Of a DNA stretch of 34,561 nucleotides, positions 7,027 to 15,787 are shown one piece after another (position 1 is the first letter of the stretch; each line of letters starts with the position of its first letter). The notes under the pieces are model-generated. The model was given only the letters and a program-made list of their open reading frames with translations. It was not told the origin of the DNA and did no database searches. The stretch is from Chloroflexota bacterium. GTDB taxonomy: Bacteria > Chloroflexota > UBA11872. Where the stretch lies: positions 1 to 34,561 of the forward strand of contig JAPOXD010000001.1 in NCBI GenBank assembly GCA_026707285.1. Direction: 5' to 3'. The position numbers were made by a program, and so were the translations under genes.

Positions 7027-7246
7027 ACCCGCCGTCATCACGGCGGAGAGCCGGCCCCGCGCAGGCGGGAAGTCGGAATGCAGAGGCCGCGAGGCGTCCG
7101 CCCTGTCATTTCGAGCGGAGCGAGAAATCTAAGGAGCGGGGAGAGGGCAGAACGCCTTTAGCTTCCTGACGGCGGTCGGAATGACATTTCTGTCAGCTCC
7201 GTCGCTCGCGCTTCCCCCGTCGGTGTTCCCTATTGGCGCGCGGCCG
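7027..7246. repeat. Intergenic dispersed repeats between convergent genes
   Basis: The space holds a partial palindrome around 7108-7130 (ATTTCGAGCGGAGCGAGAAAT) and a perfect inverted repeat TGACA-TTTC-TGTCA at 7182-7195. They resemble the dispersed 'cattTCGAGC...GAAATC' repeats found between genes in several high-GC genomes. No gene was found. Confidence 0.5.
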
Positions 7247-7765
7247 CTAGGACCGGCCGAAGTCATCGAGGTCGAGTTGGTCGATGAACTTGCGGAAGAC
7301 CTCGAGCTTCTCCTCTGACACCGGTTCCGCGTCGCCGTCCGTGGACTCGGCGTCCTCCTGCTCCTGGTCGGGCTCGAACCCGGCCTGCCCGAGAACTTCC
7401 TCGTCGACGAGGATCGGCACGCTCACGCGCACCGCGAGCGCGATGGCGTCGCTGGGTCGACAATCGACCTCCAGCTGCCGGCCGTTGAAGGTCATGGCGA
7501 TGTTGGCGTAGTAGATCTGATCGACCATCTTGGTGATCGAGACGTGCTGCACGCCGGCGCCAACGGTGTCGACCAGCGAACGCAACAGATCATGGGTGAG
7601 CGGACGCTGGACCTGCCGATCCTGCAGCTTGACGGCGATGGCGTCCGCCTCGGCGGTGCCGATCATGATGGCCAGGTAGCGAGCGCCGTTGCACTCTTTG
7701 AGGACCACGACCCGGCTTGGACTGACCAGGTTGACGCGCACGCTATCGACCATCATTTCGACCAT
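7247..7765 (-). CDS. Bifunctional nuclease family protein (DUF151)
   Basis: This 172-aa protein matches the DUF151/BFN family, first described in plants as nucleases active on DNA and RNA and common in bacteria. Diagnostic blocks are PSRVVVLKECNGARYLAIMIG near the start, RPLTHDLL in the middle, and ITFNGRQLEVD-like AMTFNGRQLEVDCRPSDAIALAVR. The last block carries the conserved S-D-A-I-A-L-A-V-R. The C-terminal 40 residues are very acidic (DQEQEDAESTDGDAEP). It lies 92 bp downstream of lysC in the same direction and may be the last gene of the arg/his run. Biochemical activity in bacteria is poorly defined. Confidence 0.88.
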   Translation of the reverse strand: MVEMMVDSVRVNLVSPSRVVVLKECNGARYLAIMIGTAEADAIAVKLQDRQVQRPLTHDLLRSLVDTVGAGVQHVSITKMVDQIYYANIAMTFNGRQLEVDCRPSDAIALAVRVSVPILVDEEVLGQAGFEPDQEQEDAESTDGDAEPVSEEKLEVFRKFIDQLDLDDFGRS

Positions 7766-7857
7766 GTCGCGCCTGTCCCTGAGGCGACCGCGCCGCCTCC
7801 CGTGCGAGTCGGCCCGAGTTTACCAATGACCTCCGGCGAGGCTGTGTAGATCACGCC

Positions 7858-9090
7858 TCACTGCGCCGAGTCCGCATCCAGCCCAAACGCCGTGTGGAGC
7901 GTGCGCGCCGCGTGCTCGACCTCGGCTTCGGCGACCAGGCAGGTGATGCGGATCTCGCTGGTCGTGATACCCAGGATGTTGATGCCGGCTTCGGCGAGGG
8001 CGCCGAAGGCGCGGGCGGCGATACCGGGCGTGCTCTGAATGCCCACACCGACAATCCCGACCTTGCCCAAGCTGGCGTCGGCCGAGACATCCCCCGCCCC
8101 AATTTCGGCGGCAATCGGCCGCACCAAGTCAACCGCCGCGGCCATGTCGGCCTTGCTCACGGTGAACGAGATATCGGTCGTCCCGGCCTCGGACAGATTC
8201 TGGACGATGACGTCGATGTTGATGCCGTGATCGGCCAGAGGTTGAAAAATGCCGTGCGCCAGTCCCGGTCGGTCGCGCACGGCTCGCACGGTGATGCGCG
8301 CCACGTCGGTGTCGTGGGCCACGCCGCGGACCAGCGCGACGCTTTCGATCTCGACAGCTTCAGCCGCCATCATGGACGTCCCCGGTGAATCGACGAAACT
8401 GGAACGTACCACGACCGGCAGCCGGAAGCGCTGGGCAATGCCCACCGAGCGGTGCTGCATGACCTTGGCGCCAAGCTGCGCCATCTCCAGCATCTCGCCG
8501 TAGCCGATGGCGTCCAGCTTGTTCGCCTGTGGCACGCAACGAGGGTCGGCGGTGTAGACGCCCTCGACGTCGGTGAAGATGTCGCAGCGGTCGGCGCGCA
8601 GCGCCGCGGCCAGCGACACCGCCGTCGTGTCCGACGCGCCGCGACCCAGCGTGACCATGTCGCCGCCCGGTCCGAGTCCCTGAAACCCGGCGATGATCGG
8701 AATCCGACCCGCATCCATCTCGCGCCGCACGCGGGACGGGTCAAGTCGCTCGATGCGGCCGCGGCCATACACGCCATCGGTGACGACCCCGGCTTGGATC
8801 CCGCTCAGCGCCACGGCCTCCGGACCGTGCGCGCTCACCGCCATTGCAACGAGGGCGGCCGAGGCCGTTTCACCGGTGGACATCAGCATGTCCAACTCGC
8901 GCGCACGAGGCCGCGGGACGGTGTGCTCGGCCTCCTCGATGAGTCGATCGGTGGCGTCGCCGCGAGCCGAGACGACCACGGCCAGGCGGTCCCCGCCCGC
9001 CGCGGCGTCGGCCACGCGCTCGGCCACGGCGGCGATGCGCTCACGCGTCGCCACGGACGTTCCGCCGAACTTAAAGACCAGGGTGGCCAC
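7858..9090 (-). CDS. lysC: Aspartate kinase
   Basis: Aspartokinase (410 aa, usual 400-410) phosphorylates aspartate to start lysine, threonine and methionine synthesis. The N-terminal FKFGGTSV is the kinase signature. GFQGLGPGGDMVTLGRGASDTTAV is the substrate/ATP region, and IFTDVEGVYTADPR is typical. Two C-terminal ACT domains are visible (RPGLAHGIFQPLADHGINID and STPGIAARAFGALAEAGINI), so feedback control by lysine and/or threonine is expected. The start is GTG (VATLVFKFGG). It sits 63 bp after argH in the same direction, which is unusual company: both pathways consume amino-acid precursors, but there is no direct pathway step in common. Confidence 0.95.
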   Translation of the reverse strand: MATLVFKFGGTSVATRERIAAVAERVADAAAGGDRLAVVVSARGDATDRLIEEAEHTVPRPRARELDMLMSTGETASAALVAMAVSAHGPEAVALSGIQAGVVTDGVYGRGRIERLDPSRVRREMDAGRIPIIAGFQGLGPGGDMVTLGRGASDTTAVSLAAALRADRCDIFTDVEGVYTADPRCVPQANKLDAIGYGEMLEMAQLGAKVMQHRSVGIAQRFRLPVVVRSSFVDSPGTSMMAAEAVEIESVALVRGVAHDTDVARITVRAVRDRPGLAHGIFQPLADHGINIDVIVQNLSEAGTTDISFTVSKADMAAAVDLVRPIAAEIGAGDVSADASLGKVGIVGVGIQSTPGIAARAFGALAEAGINILGITTSEIRITCLVAEAEVEHAARTLHTAFGLDADSAQ

Positions 9091-9153
9091 TAGCCGACTC
9101 CCGCGCGAAATAGGCAGGCAAGGGTAGCAGCGAGAATCACCTCGCGGCCCGGC

Positions 9154-10578
9154 CTAGTCCCGGGGCGCCAACGCGACGGGAAGCCCGCTGGCGGCCAGTT
9201 CGCGCAAACGGCCGCGCTCGAGTTCGATGCGCCGCCGCGCGTCGTCGATGGCCAGGCTCACCCGGCGCGGCGCGGTGCCGCCCGGCACGTCTCGTCGCGC
9301 GACTGAGCTCCCCGCGGTGAGTCGTTCCCGCAGCTCGGGGCAAAGACGCCCATCAATGGCTTGCAGCTCGTGGTCGGTGAGCGCCACGAGTTCGACGCCG
9401 GCGGCGATTGCCGCCGAGACGACACGGCCCGCAATCTCGTGAGCCTCGCGAAACGGCGCGCCTTGCTCGACCAGGTAGTCGGCGATCTCGGTGGCCGTCG
9501 CGTAGCCCGCGGTCGCCATTTGCGCCATCCGCTCGCGATCGAATCGAATCGTGGCGAAGGCCTCACGCATGATCTCCAGGGTCGGGAGCACCAAATCTTC
9601 CATGCGAAACAGGGCCTGCTTGTCTTCCTGCAGGTCCAGCCCGTAGGTGAGCGGCACCCCCTTGACGGTGGCGGCCATGCCCGACGCAATCCCCAGCGCC
9701 GTGCCCGCGCGCCCGCGCACGAGTTCGGCGATATCGGGGTTCTTCTTCTGCGGCATGATGCTGCTGCCGGTGGCGTAGGCATCGTCGAACTCGACCATCG
9801 CGTAGCCGGGCGAGGCCCAAATCACCAGGTCCTCGGCCCACCGCGACAGGTGCAGCAGTATGCCCACGCCGAGATTGAGCAGACCCAGCAGGTAGTCCCG
9901 GTCGGCCACGGCGTCCATGCTGTTGCGGCTGATCTGGCTGAAGTGCAGGGCGTGCGCCGCCTGCTCGCGATCGATGTCGTACGGCACGCCCGCCAGCGCG
10001 CCGCTTCCGAGCGGGCAAACGTCGGCCAGGGCGAACACCTGGTAGCAGCCGTCGAGGTCGCGGCTGAGCATCTCGTGAATCGCGAGCAGGTAGTGCCCCT
10101 GGGTGACCGGTTGCCCCGACTGAAGATGGGTGAATCCAGGCGCGACCGTGTCCGGCTCGGCGCGCTCGACCAGCGCGGCCATCAGGTCCGCCAGCGCGCG
10201 CCCGATCCGAAGCGTCAAGCCCTTCACGTAGAGCCGCATGTCGGTGGCGACCTGGTCGTTGCGGCTGCGGGCCGTGTGCAGGCGGCGACCGGGATCCCCG
10301 AGCCGCTCGATCAGGACGCGCTCCACGTAGCTGTGAATGTCCTCGTCGCCCGCGTCAACGGGACCGCCGGCCTCGTCGAGCTCCTGGAGCAGTCGGTCCA
10401 GCCCGCCGGTCAGCGCCTCGGCATCGGACGCATCGATGATGCCCCGCGCGCCGAGCATGGCGGCGTGCGCCCGGCTGGCGACGATGTCCTCGCGATAGAG
10501 CCGCCGGTCCCAGGGAAACGAGCGGGTGAAGGCCCGCGCCGCGTCGGCGGGCCCCGACTCGAAGCGCCCGCCCCACAT
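9154..10578 (-). CDS. argH: Argininosuccinate lyase
   Basis: ArgH (474 aa, usual ~460) splits argininosuccinate into arginine and fumarate, the last step of arginine synthesis. It opens MWGGRFESGPAD, typical of the family. The fumarase/aspartase superfamily signature GSSIMPQKKNPD (about residues 268-279) carries the catalytic Ser loop. HTARSRNDQVATDMRLY and the GFTHLQSGQPVTQGHYLLA block are also canonical. It lies 41 bp downstream of argD. The usual partner argG (argininosuccinate synthase) is not in the window. Confidence 0.97.
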   Translation of the reverse strand: MWGGRFESGPADAARAFTRSFPWDRRLYREDIVASRAHAAMLGARGIIDASDAEALTGGLDRLLQELDEAGGPVDAGDEDIHSYVERVLIERLGDPGRRLHTARSRNDQVATDMRLYVKGLTLRIGRALADLMAALVERAEPDTVAPGFTHLQSGQPVTQGHYLLAIHEMLSRDLDGCYQVFALADVCPLGSGALAGVPYDIDREQAAHALHFSQISRNSMDAVADRDYLLGLLNLGVGILLHLSRWAEDLVIWASPGYAMVEFDDAYATGSSIMPQKKNPDIAELVRGRAGTALGIASGMAATVKGVPLTYGLDLQEDKQALFRMEDLVLPTLEIMREAFATIRFDRERMAQMATAGYATATEIADYLVEQGAPFREAHEIAGRVVSAAIAAGVELVALTDHELQAIDGRLCPELRERLTAGSSVARRDVPGGTAPRRVSLAIDDARRRIELERGRLRELAASGLPVALAPRD

Positions 10579-10619
10579 GCCGGCGATTTCAGCCCGTGCG
10601 CGGGGTCCGGCGCCCCGCG

Positions 10620-11813
10620 CTAGGCGCGCAGCGCCGCGCCAATGACTTCAAGGCCCGTGTCCAACTCGGCATCGCTGATGTTCAGCGCCGGCACCAGGCG
10701 AATCGTCGCCGCGGCGGCCTTGATCAGCAGCACGCCGTGATCGCGAGCGTACGCAATCACGTGATCGGCGCGTTCGGGGCCCGTGAGATCGAACCCCACC
10801 AGCAGCCCAAGCCCGCGCACGTCCGTGATCTCGCTGGTCTCGCGGCCCAGGCGCCGCAACTCGGCGGCGGCATGGTCGCCCTTGCGCGCCACATCCTCCA
10901 GGAACCCCGGAGCCGTGACGTGATCGAACACCACGCGGGCGCCGGCGCAGACGAGCGGGTTGCCGCTGAACGTCGAGCCGTGGTCGCCCGGCCGCAGCAC
11001 GCTGCACCGCTCGGTGCTGAGCGCGGCGCCAATGGGCAGCCCGCCGCCCAGCCCCTTGGCCAGGGCCATCAAGTCGGGCGTGACGCCGAAGTGCTCGTAG
11101 GCGAACAGCTTGCCGGTGCGCCCGATGCCGGTCTGCACCTCGTCCAGAATCAGCAGGATGCCGTGCTCGTCGCAGAGCTTGCGGAGTCCGGTCACGTAGT
11201 CCGCGTCGGCCACCCACACGCCGCCCTCGGCCTGGATGAGCTCCAGCATCACCGCGGCGGTGGAGTCGTCGATGGCGTCGCGCACCGCGTCCAGGTCGTT
11301 ATATGGCACGTGGGTGAATCCGGCCGGCATCGGCTCGAATGGCTCGTGGTAGGCCGGCGTGCCGGTGGCGGCGGTCATGGCCAGCGACCGGCCGTGAAAT
11401 CCGCGCAGCGTCGTGATCACACCGGTCGCGCCGTCGCGGTTTTGCCGCCCCCACTTGCGCGCGATCTTGACGCAGGTTTCGGTGGCCTCGCCGCCGCTGT
11501 TGACGAAGAACACGCGGTCCAGCGCCGAGTGACCGGTCAGCCGCTCGCCCAACTCGACCTGGGGCGTGGTGTAGAAGAGGTTGGACACCTGGACCAGGGT
11601 GCGCGCCTGCTCCGCCACGGCATCGGCGATATCGGGATTTGCGTGGCCGAGGGCGTTCACCGCAATGCCCGCGGCGAAGTCCAAGTATTCGTTGCCGGCG
11701 TCGTCCCACACCCGCATGCCGCTGCCGCGCACCAGGGTGACCGGCGCGCGGGCAAACGTCTGGTGATAGACCTGAGCTTCGCGTGCCTGCCAGTCCGTCG
11801 CTGATTGGGTCAT
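10620..11813 (-). CDS. argD: Acetylornithine aminotransferase
   Basis: This class III PLP aminotransferase (397 aa) converts N-acetylglutamate semialdehyde to N-acetylornithine with glutamate as amino donor. The PLP phosphate-binding SGGEATE is followed by FHGRSLAMTAATG. ILDEVQTGIGRTGKLFAYEHFG holds the cofactor Asp, and MALAKGLGGGLPIGA holds the Schiff-base Lys. GSTFSGNPLVCAGA is the other-subunit contact block. Some homologues also act in lysine synthesis or on ornithine, but position between argB and argH supports ArgD. The ATG start at 11813 is 58 bp after argB. Confidence 0.95.
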   Translation of the reverse strand: MTQSATDWQAREAQVYHQTFARAPVTLVRGSGMRVWDDAGNEYLDFAAGIAVNALGHANPDIADAVAEQARTLVQVSNLFYTTPQVELGERLTGHSALDRVFFVNSGGEATETCVKIARKWGRQNRDGATGVITTLRGFHGRSLAMTAATGTPAYHEPFEPMPAGFTHVPYNDLDAVRDAIDDSTAAVMLELIQAEGGVWVADADYVTGLRKLCDEHGILLILDEVQTGIGRTGKLFAYEHFGVTPDLMALAKGLGGGLPIGAALSTERCSVLRPGDHGSTFSGNPLVCAGARVVFDHVTAPGFLEDVARKGDHAAAELRRLGRETSEITDVRGLGLLVGFDLTGPERADHVIAYARDHGVLLIKAAAATIRLVPALNISDAELDTGLEVIGAALRA

Positions 11814-11871
11814 GGATGAACTCTAGCCGTGCGGGTTGGCAGGAATTATATGGCGCGCCCAACCACGCGCG

Positions 11872-12672
11872 TCAGGCAACGATGCGCGTGCCCACGGCGC
11901 CCTCGACCAGGGTCTGCCGGATGGCGTGGGGTCGCCGGCCGTCGGTGATCCAAACGGCGGAGACGGCGTCCAGCAATTCCATCGCCGCCCGGACCTTGGG
12001 CACCATGCCGTCCCGGATTACGCCCTCGGCGATCAGATCGGCAGCGCGCCCAGCCGGCAGGTCGCGAATCGGCTGGCGGTCGGCATCGAGAACCGCCGGC
12101 ACGTCGGTCAGGAACAGCAGGGCATCGGCGTGGACCGCGCGCGCCACAGCCCCGGCGATTTCGTCGCCGTTCACGTTGTAAAGCTCGCCGTCCGGCCCCA
12201 GGCCCAGCGGCGCGATCGTCGGCACGTGACCGCGGGCCGTGAGGTCGTCCAGCAATCCGCGCCGCACCTCGCGCACCCGACCCACGAAGCCCAATTCGGG
12301 CGACTGCTGCTCGACCCGGATCACACCGCCGTCATTGCCGGCGATGCCGACCGCCGAGACGCCGTTGGCCACAAGCTCGCCGATCAGCGCCGGAGCCACC
12401 ATGCCGCGAAAGACCGTCACGGCGGCGTCGCGGGTGGCCGCGGATGTCACCCGCAAGCCGTCGATCCAGTGAGGCGTTTCTCCCCGATCCGCCAGGTAGT
12501 CGCTCAGCGCGTCGCCACCGCCATGGGCGATGACCACACGCGCGCCGGCCGCGATCAGGCCCCCCACGTCGGCGCCGATCCGCCCACGCTCCACGTCCGC
12601 CGTGCCGCCGACCTTGAGCACGACGTAGCGTCCCCGGAATTCGTCGAGAGCTGAGTCCGGCGATGCGGCCAC
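11872..12672 (-). CDS. argB: Acetylglutamate kinase
   Basis: ArgB (266 aa) phosphorylates N-acetylglutamate. It has the amino-acid kinase fold: LKVGGTA near the N-terminus, the glycine loop IAHGGGDALSDYL, and then ETPHWIDGLRVTSAATRDA, close to the family's GLRVTD block. NVNGDEIAGAVARAVHADALLFLTDVPAV is the nucleotide-binding and transition-state region. The start is GTG, three bases after the argJ stop, so translation is coupled. It lacks the N-terminal helix found in arginine-inhibited hexameric ArgB, so arginine feedback may act elsewhere. The LysZ alternative (LysW-dependent lysine synthesis) is less likely because argJ is next to it. Confidence 0.93.
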   Translation of the reverse strand: MAASPDSALDEFRGRYVVLKVGGTADVERGRIGADVGGLIAAGARVVIAHGGGDALSDYLADRGETPHWIDGLRVTSAATRDAAVTVFRGMVAPALIGELVANGVSAVGIAGNDGGVIRVEQQSPELGFVGRVREVRRGLLDDLTARGHVPTIAPLGLGPDGELYNVNGDEIAGAVARAVHADALLFLTDVPAVLDADRQPIRDLPAGRAADLIAEGVIRDGMVPKVRAAMELLDAVSAVWITDGRRPHAIRQTLVEGAVGTRIVA

Positions 12673-12675
12673 GAG

Positions 12676-13899
12676 CTAGGTCATGTACTCCGCGTTGATG
12701 GTGACGTAGTCGTGCGAGAGATCGCCGGTCCAGGCCGTGGCGCCGGCCGGCCCCGCATGCAGGTCGACGGCGATGCGGCACTCCGACTGGCGCAGGTGCG
12801 CGGCAACGTCGGGCTCGTGGTAGTCCTGGATGCGGCCGCTGTCGACGGTGCAGGTGTCCCCGATCCAAATGTCCAGGGCTTCCGGATCGAACTGGGCCCC
12901 GCTGTTCCCCAGCGCGGCGACGACGCGTCCCCAGTTGGGGTCGCCGCCGAACACCGCCGTCTTGACCAGCAGCGACGTGGAAATCCCGCGTCCGGCGCGC
13001 CGCGCGTCGGCGGCGTCCACCGCGCCGCGAACCTCGATCGTGACCAGCTTGGTGACGCCCTCGCCGTTCCGCACGATTTCCCGCGCCAGATGCTGGCAAA
13101 CCGCCCGAAGCGCGCGACCGAACGTCTCGGCGTCGGCCCCCTCTGGCTTGGGCGTTTCGCTCGCGCCGTTGGCGAACATCAGCACGGTGTCGCTGGTGGA
13201 CTGATCGCCGTCGATGGAGATCACGTTGAAGGAATCGTCAACCGCCGCGCGCAGGGTGCTCAGGGCAAACGACGCGTCCAGGGTGGCGTCGGTCGTGACG
13301 AACGAGTGCATGGTGGCCATGTTGGGGTGGATCATGCCCGCCCCTTTGGCGGCGCCGCCGATGCGCACGGTCCCGGTCAAGAGCGGCACCTCCACCGCGA
13401 TCGTCTTGGGAAAGGCGTCGGTGGTCATCATGGCGGTGGCGACATCGATGCCGTCGACCGAGTTCAACTCGAGCCGCCGGATGCCATCGGCCACGCGGTC
13501 CATCGGCAGGCGGAAGCCAATGACGCCCGTGGACGCCATCAAAACCTCCTCGGGCGCGACGCCCTGACCCTCCGCGAACAGCTCCGCCATGCGCATGGCG
13601 TCCGCGCGCCCCTCGGCGCCCGTGTAGGTGTTGGCGTTGCCGCTGTTGAAGACGACGCCGCGCGCTTGGCCGCCGGCGACGCGGGCGCGGTTGATCTCCA
13701 CGTTGGCGGCCGTCACGCGGTTGGTGGTGAACGTGGCGGCCACCGTGCAGGGGGCGACGGTGCTGAAGATGCCCCCAAGATCCAGAGCGCCGCTGGCCTT
13801 GATCCCGGCGGCGATCGACCCGGCCTTGAATTCGCGCGACGCCACCACGCCGCCGGGAATCACCGCGAATCCGTCAAGCCTTTCGGGAGTGGCGCCCAT
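12676..13899 (-). CDS. argJ: Glutamate N-acetyltransferase / amino-acid acetyltransferase
   Basis: ArgJ (407 aa, usual ~400) moves acetyl from N-acetylornithine to glutamate, recycling the acetyl group. Many members also use acetyl-CoA, so the cell may not need argA. It is an autoprocessing Ntn-type hydrolase. The cleavage motif is visible as KGAGMIHPNMATMHSFVTTD, with the nucleophile Thr following MA. NSGNANTYTGAEG and TSDTVLMFANG are conserved elsewhere. The C-terminal VTINAEYMT is typical. The start codon (13899) directly adjoins the argC stop with no gap. Confidence 0.96.
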   Translation of the reverse strand: MGATPERLDGFAVIPGGVVASREFKAGSIAAGIKASGALDLGGIFSTVAPCTVAATFTTNRVTAANVEINRARVAGGQARGVVFNSGNANTYTGAEGRADAMRMAELFAEGQGVAPEEVLMASTGVIGFRLPMDRVADGIRRLELNSVDGIDVATAMMTTDAFPKTIAVEVPLLTGTVRIGGAAKGAGMIHPNMATMHSFVTTDATLDASFALSTLRAAVDDSFNVISIDGDQSTSDTVLMFANGASETPKPEGADAETFGRALRAVCQHLAREIVRNGEGVTKLVTIEVRGAVDAADARRAGRGISTSLLVKTAVFGGDPNWGRVVAALGNSGAQFDPEALDIWIGDTCTVDSGRIQDYHEPDVAAHLRQSECRIAVDLHAGPAGATAWTGDLSHDYVTINAEYMT

Positions 13900-14928
13900 C
13901 TACGGATAGCCCGCCGGGATGCCGAGTCCCGCCTGCTCGTCGAGGCCCAGCATCAGGTTGGCGTTCTGCAGCGCGGCGCCGGCCGCGCCTTTGCCCAGGT
14001 TGTCGATGGCGCTCATGGCGATGAGGGTGCCCGTGGCCTCGTCGGCCACCGCCTGCACGAAGCAGTGGTTGGTGCCCGTGGTCCACTTGGTGCGGGGCGG
14101 CTCGTCGGCCAGGTGCACGAACGGCTCGCCGCCGTAGCGGCCCTCGTACGCCGCGTCGACATCCGCACTCGCAACGCCGTCCCGCAGCCGCCCGTAGGTC
14201 GTCGAGAGTATCCCGCGCGTCATGGGCACCAGGTGCGGAACGAACGTGACCTCCACCGGCGTCCCGGCGAGTACGGTCAGCTCCTGCGCGATCTCGGGAC
14301 CGTGGCGGTGGGCGGCGACGTTATACGGCGCTGCGCTTTCGTTGATTTCGGAGTACGTGAACGCCGCCTCGGAGCGTCGCCCGGCGCCCGAGACGCCGGT
14401 CTTGGAATCCACGATCACGGACGGTTCAACCAGCCCCGCGGCCAATGCCGGGCCGATGGCAAGCTCCGCCGCGATGGCGTGGCAGCCGGGATTGGCCACC
14501 AGCTTGGTGCGCCGCAACTCGTCACGCCGGAACTCGGCGAGGCCGTAGACCGCGTCGGCGATCCACTCCGACGCCGGGTGCTCGCCATACCACTGGCGAT
14601 AGACCGCCAGGTCGTGCAGTCGAAAGTCGGCGCTCACGTCCACCACCGGCACGCCGTCATCGAGCAGCGGCGCCAGTTGCGCCGCGGACGCGTTGTGCGG
14701 CAGGCACGACACGACGGCATCGACCGACCCATCCAACTCAGGCGTCAGCCGCAGGTCGGCGTAGTCGGGCCGCGCCGTGGCCCGAACCCAGGGCAATACG
14801 TCACCCACGGTGCTGCCGGCCTGACTGCGTGCCGTCAGGCTCGTCAGTTCTAGGTCGGGGTGGCCGGCCAGATAGCGGATCATCTCGCCGCCGGTATAGC
14901 CGGTGGCGTTGAGAAGGCCCAGGCGCAT
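13900..14928 (-). CDS. argC: N-acetyl-gamma-glutamyl-phosphate reductase
   Basis: ArgC (342 aa) reduces acetylglutamyl phosphate to the semialdehyde with NADPH. The start MRLGLLNATGYTGGEMIRYLAGH carries the Rossmann G-x-x-G-x-x-G and sets the start at 14928; a longer frame to 15135 would translate non-homologous sequence. The catalytic Cys lies in KLVANPGCHAIAAEL (GNPGCY block of the family), with IVDSKTGVSGAGR after it and HRHGPEIAQEL as the conserved His region. It is the first arg gene of the run and is 43 bp downstream of uppP. Confidence 0.95.
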   Translation of the reverse strand: MRLGLLNATGYTGGEMIRYLAGHPDLELTSLTARSQAGSTVGDVLPWVRATARPDYADLRLTPELDGSVDAVVSCLPHNASAAQLAPLLDDGVPVVDVSADFRLHDLAVYRQWYGEHPASEWIADAVYGLAEFRRDELRRTKLVANPGCHAIAAELAIGPALAAGLVEPSVIVDSKTGVSGAGRRSEAAFTYSEINESAAPYNVAAHRHGPEIAQELTVLAGTPVEVTFVPHLVPMTRGILSTTYGRLRDGVASADVDAAYEGRYGGEPFVHLADEPPRTKWTTGTNHCFVQAVADEATGTLIAMSAIDNLGKGAAGAALQNANLMLGLDEQAGLGIPAGYP

Positions 14929-14971
14929 CAAGCGGTGCCTCAGGTGGCTAAACGCGATTATACGGGCGCAT

Positions 14972-15778
14972 TCACGGCTGCACGGCAAGAACCACCAGCG
15001 CGGCCACGCCAAGTGCAACCCGATATGCGCCGAAGACAAGCAGGCTGTGGGTGGCCACGAACCAGAGCAAGACCCGGATGACGGCCACCCCGACCAATCC
15101 CGCCGCGAGCGCACCGATCGCCAGCGCGCCCGCAACCGACTCGAACGCCTCCGTACCGGCGGCGGCGGAGAGTTCCGCGATTCCGATAGCGAGCACGATG
15201 GGCGTCAGCAGCAGCAGCGAGAAGCGCGCGCCGGCGCGCCGCCTCACACCCAGGGCACGCGCTACGGTCATGGTGATCCCGGAACGCGAGACGCCGGGAA
15301 TCAGCGCCACGACCTGGCTCAGACCGACGAGCAGCCATATGGGCAGGCGGGTGCTCTCGAAGGTCGTGCGGGTGGGCGCCCAGCGATCGATGGCCGCCAG
15401 CAGCACGCCGAACGCGATGAGCATGATCGACGCGAACAGCAGCGTTCGTGTCTCCGTCAGCGCGCCATGCAGCGGATAGGCCACGGCGCCGACGAGCACC
15501 GTCGACCCCGCGATGCCCGCCGCCACACGGCGCGACACGGCCGGGTCGTCGCCGCGACCGACGACGCCGAGTGCCAGCCGCCACCAGTCGCGCCACAGCG
15601 CCACGGCCAGCGCCAGCGCGGTGCCCAGATGCAAAGCCACGCTGAGCATCAGGCCCGACAGAAACGGGTCGGTCCACCCGGCGAACTCGGGCACCAGCAA
15701 CAAGTGCGCCGAACTGCTCACAGGCAGAAACTCCGTGAGCGCCTGCACGGCGCCCAACAGAGCCGCCTCGACCAGCAC
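14972..15778 (-). CDS. uppP: Undecaprenyl-diphosphatase (BacA/UppP family)
   Basis: UppP (268 aa) is an integral membrane phosphatase that recycles undecaprenyl pyrophosphate to the monophosphate lipid carrier of peptidoglycan and glycan export; some members give bacitracin resistance. The signature ALTEFLPVSSSAHLLL (about residues 14-29) holds the catalytic Glu/Ser region. PGVSRSGITMTVARALG holds the second conserved Ser/Arg block. About eight hydrophobic segments follow the family pattern. The GTG start is 9 bp downstream of the hppA stop, which implies co-expression with the pyrophosphatase. Confidence 0.96.
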   Translation of the reverse strand: MLVEAALLGAVQALTEFLPVSSSAHLLLVPEFAGWTDPFLSGLMLSVALHLGTALALAVALWRDWWRLALGVVGRGDDPAVSRRVAAGIAGSTVLVGAVAYPLHGALTETRTLLFASIMLIAFGVLLAAIDRWAPTRTTFESTRLPIWLLVGLSQVVALIPGVSRSGITMTVARALGVRRRAGARFSLLLLTPIVLAIGIAELSAAAGTEAFESVAGALAIGALAAGLVGVAVIRVLLWFVATHSLLVFGAYRVALGVAALVVLAVQP

Positions 15779-15787
15779 TGCCCCGGT

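Noticed and set aside
9361-10623. Plus-strand 420-codon frame opposite argH
   Set aside because: It is a shadow of argH with low-complexity composition and no start context.
12712-14853. Long plus-strand open frame of 713 codons across argJ/argC
   Set aside because: It is antisense to two clearly recognised arg genes, its translation is Arg/Gly/His-rich without any domain, and high-GC codon bias keeps such shadow frames open.
14929-15135. N-terminal extension of ArgC by 69 residues
   Set aside because: ArgC homology begins exactly at MRLGLLNATGYTGG, and the extension is mostly antisense to the uppP end.
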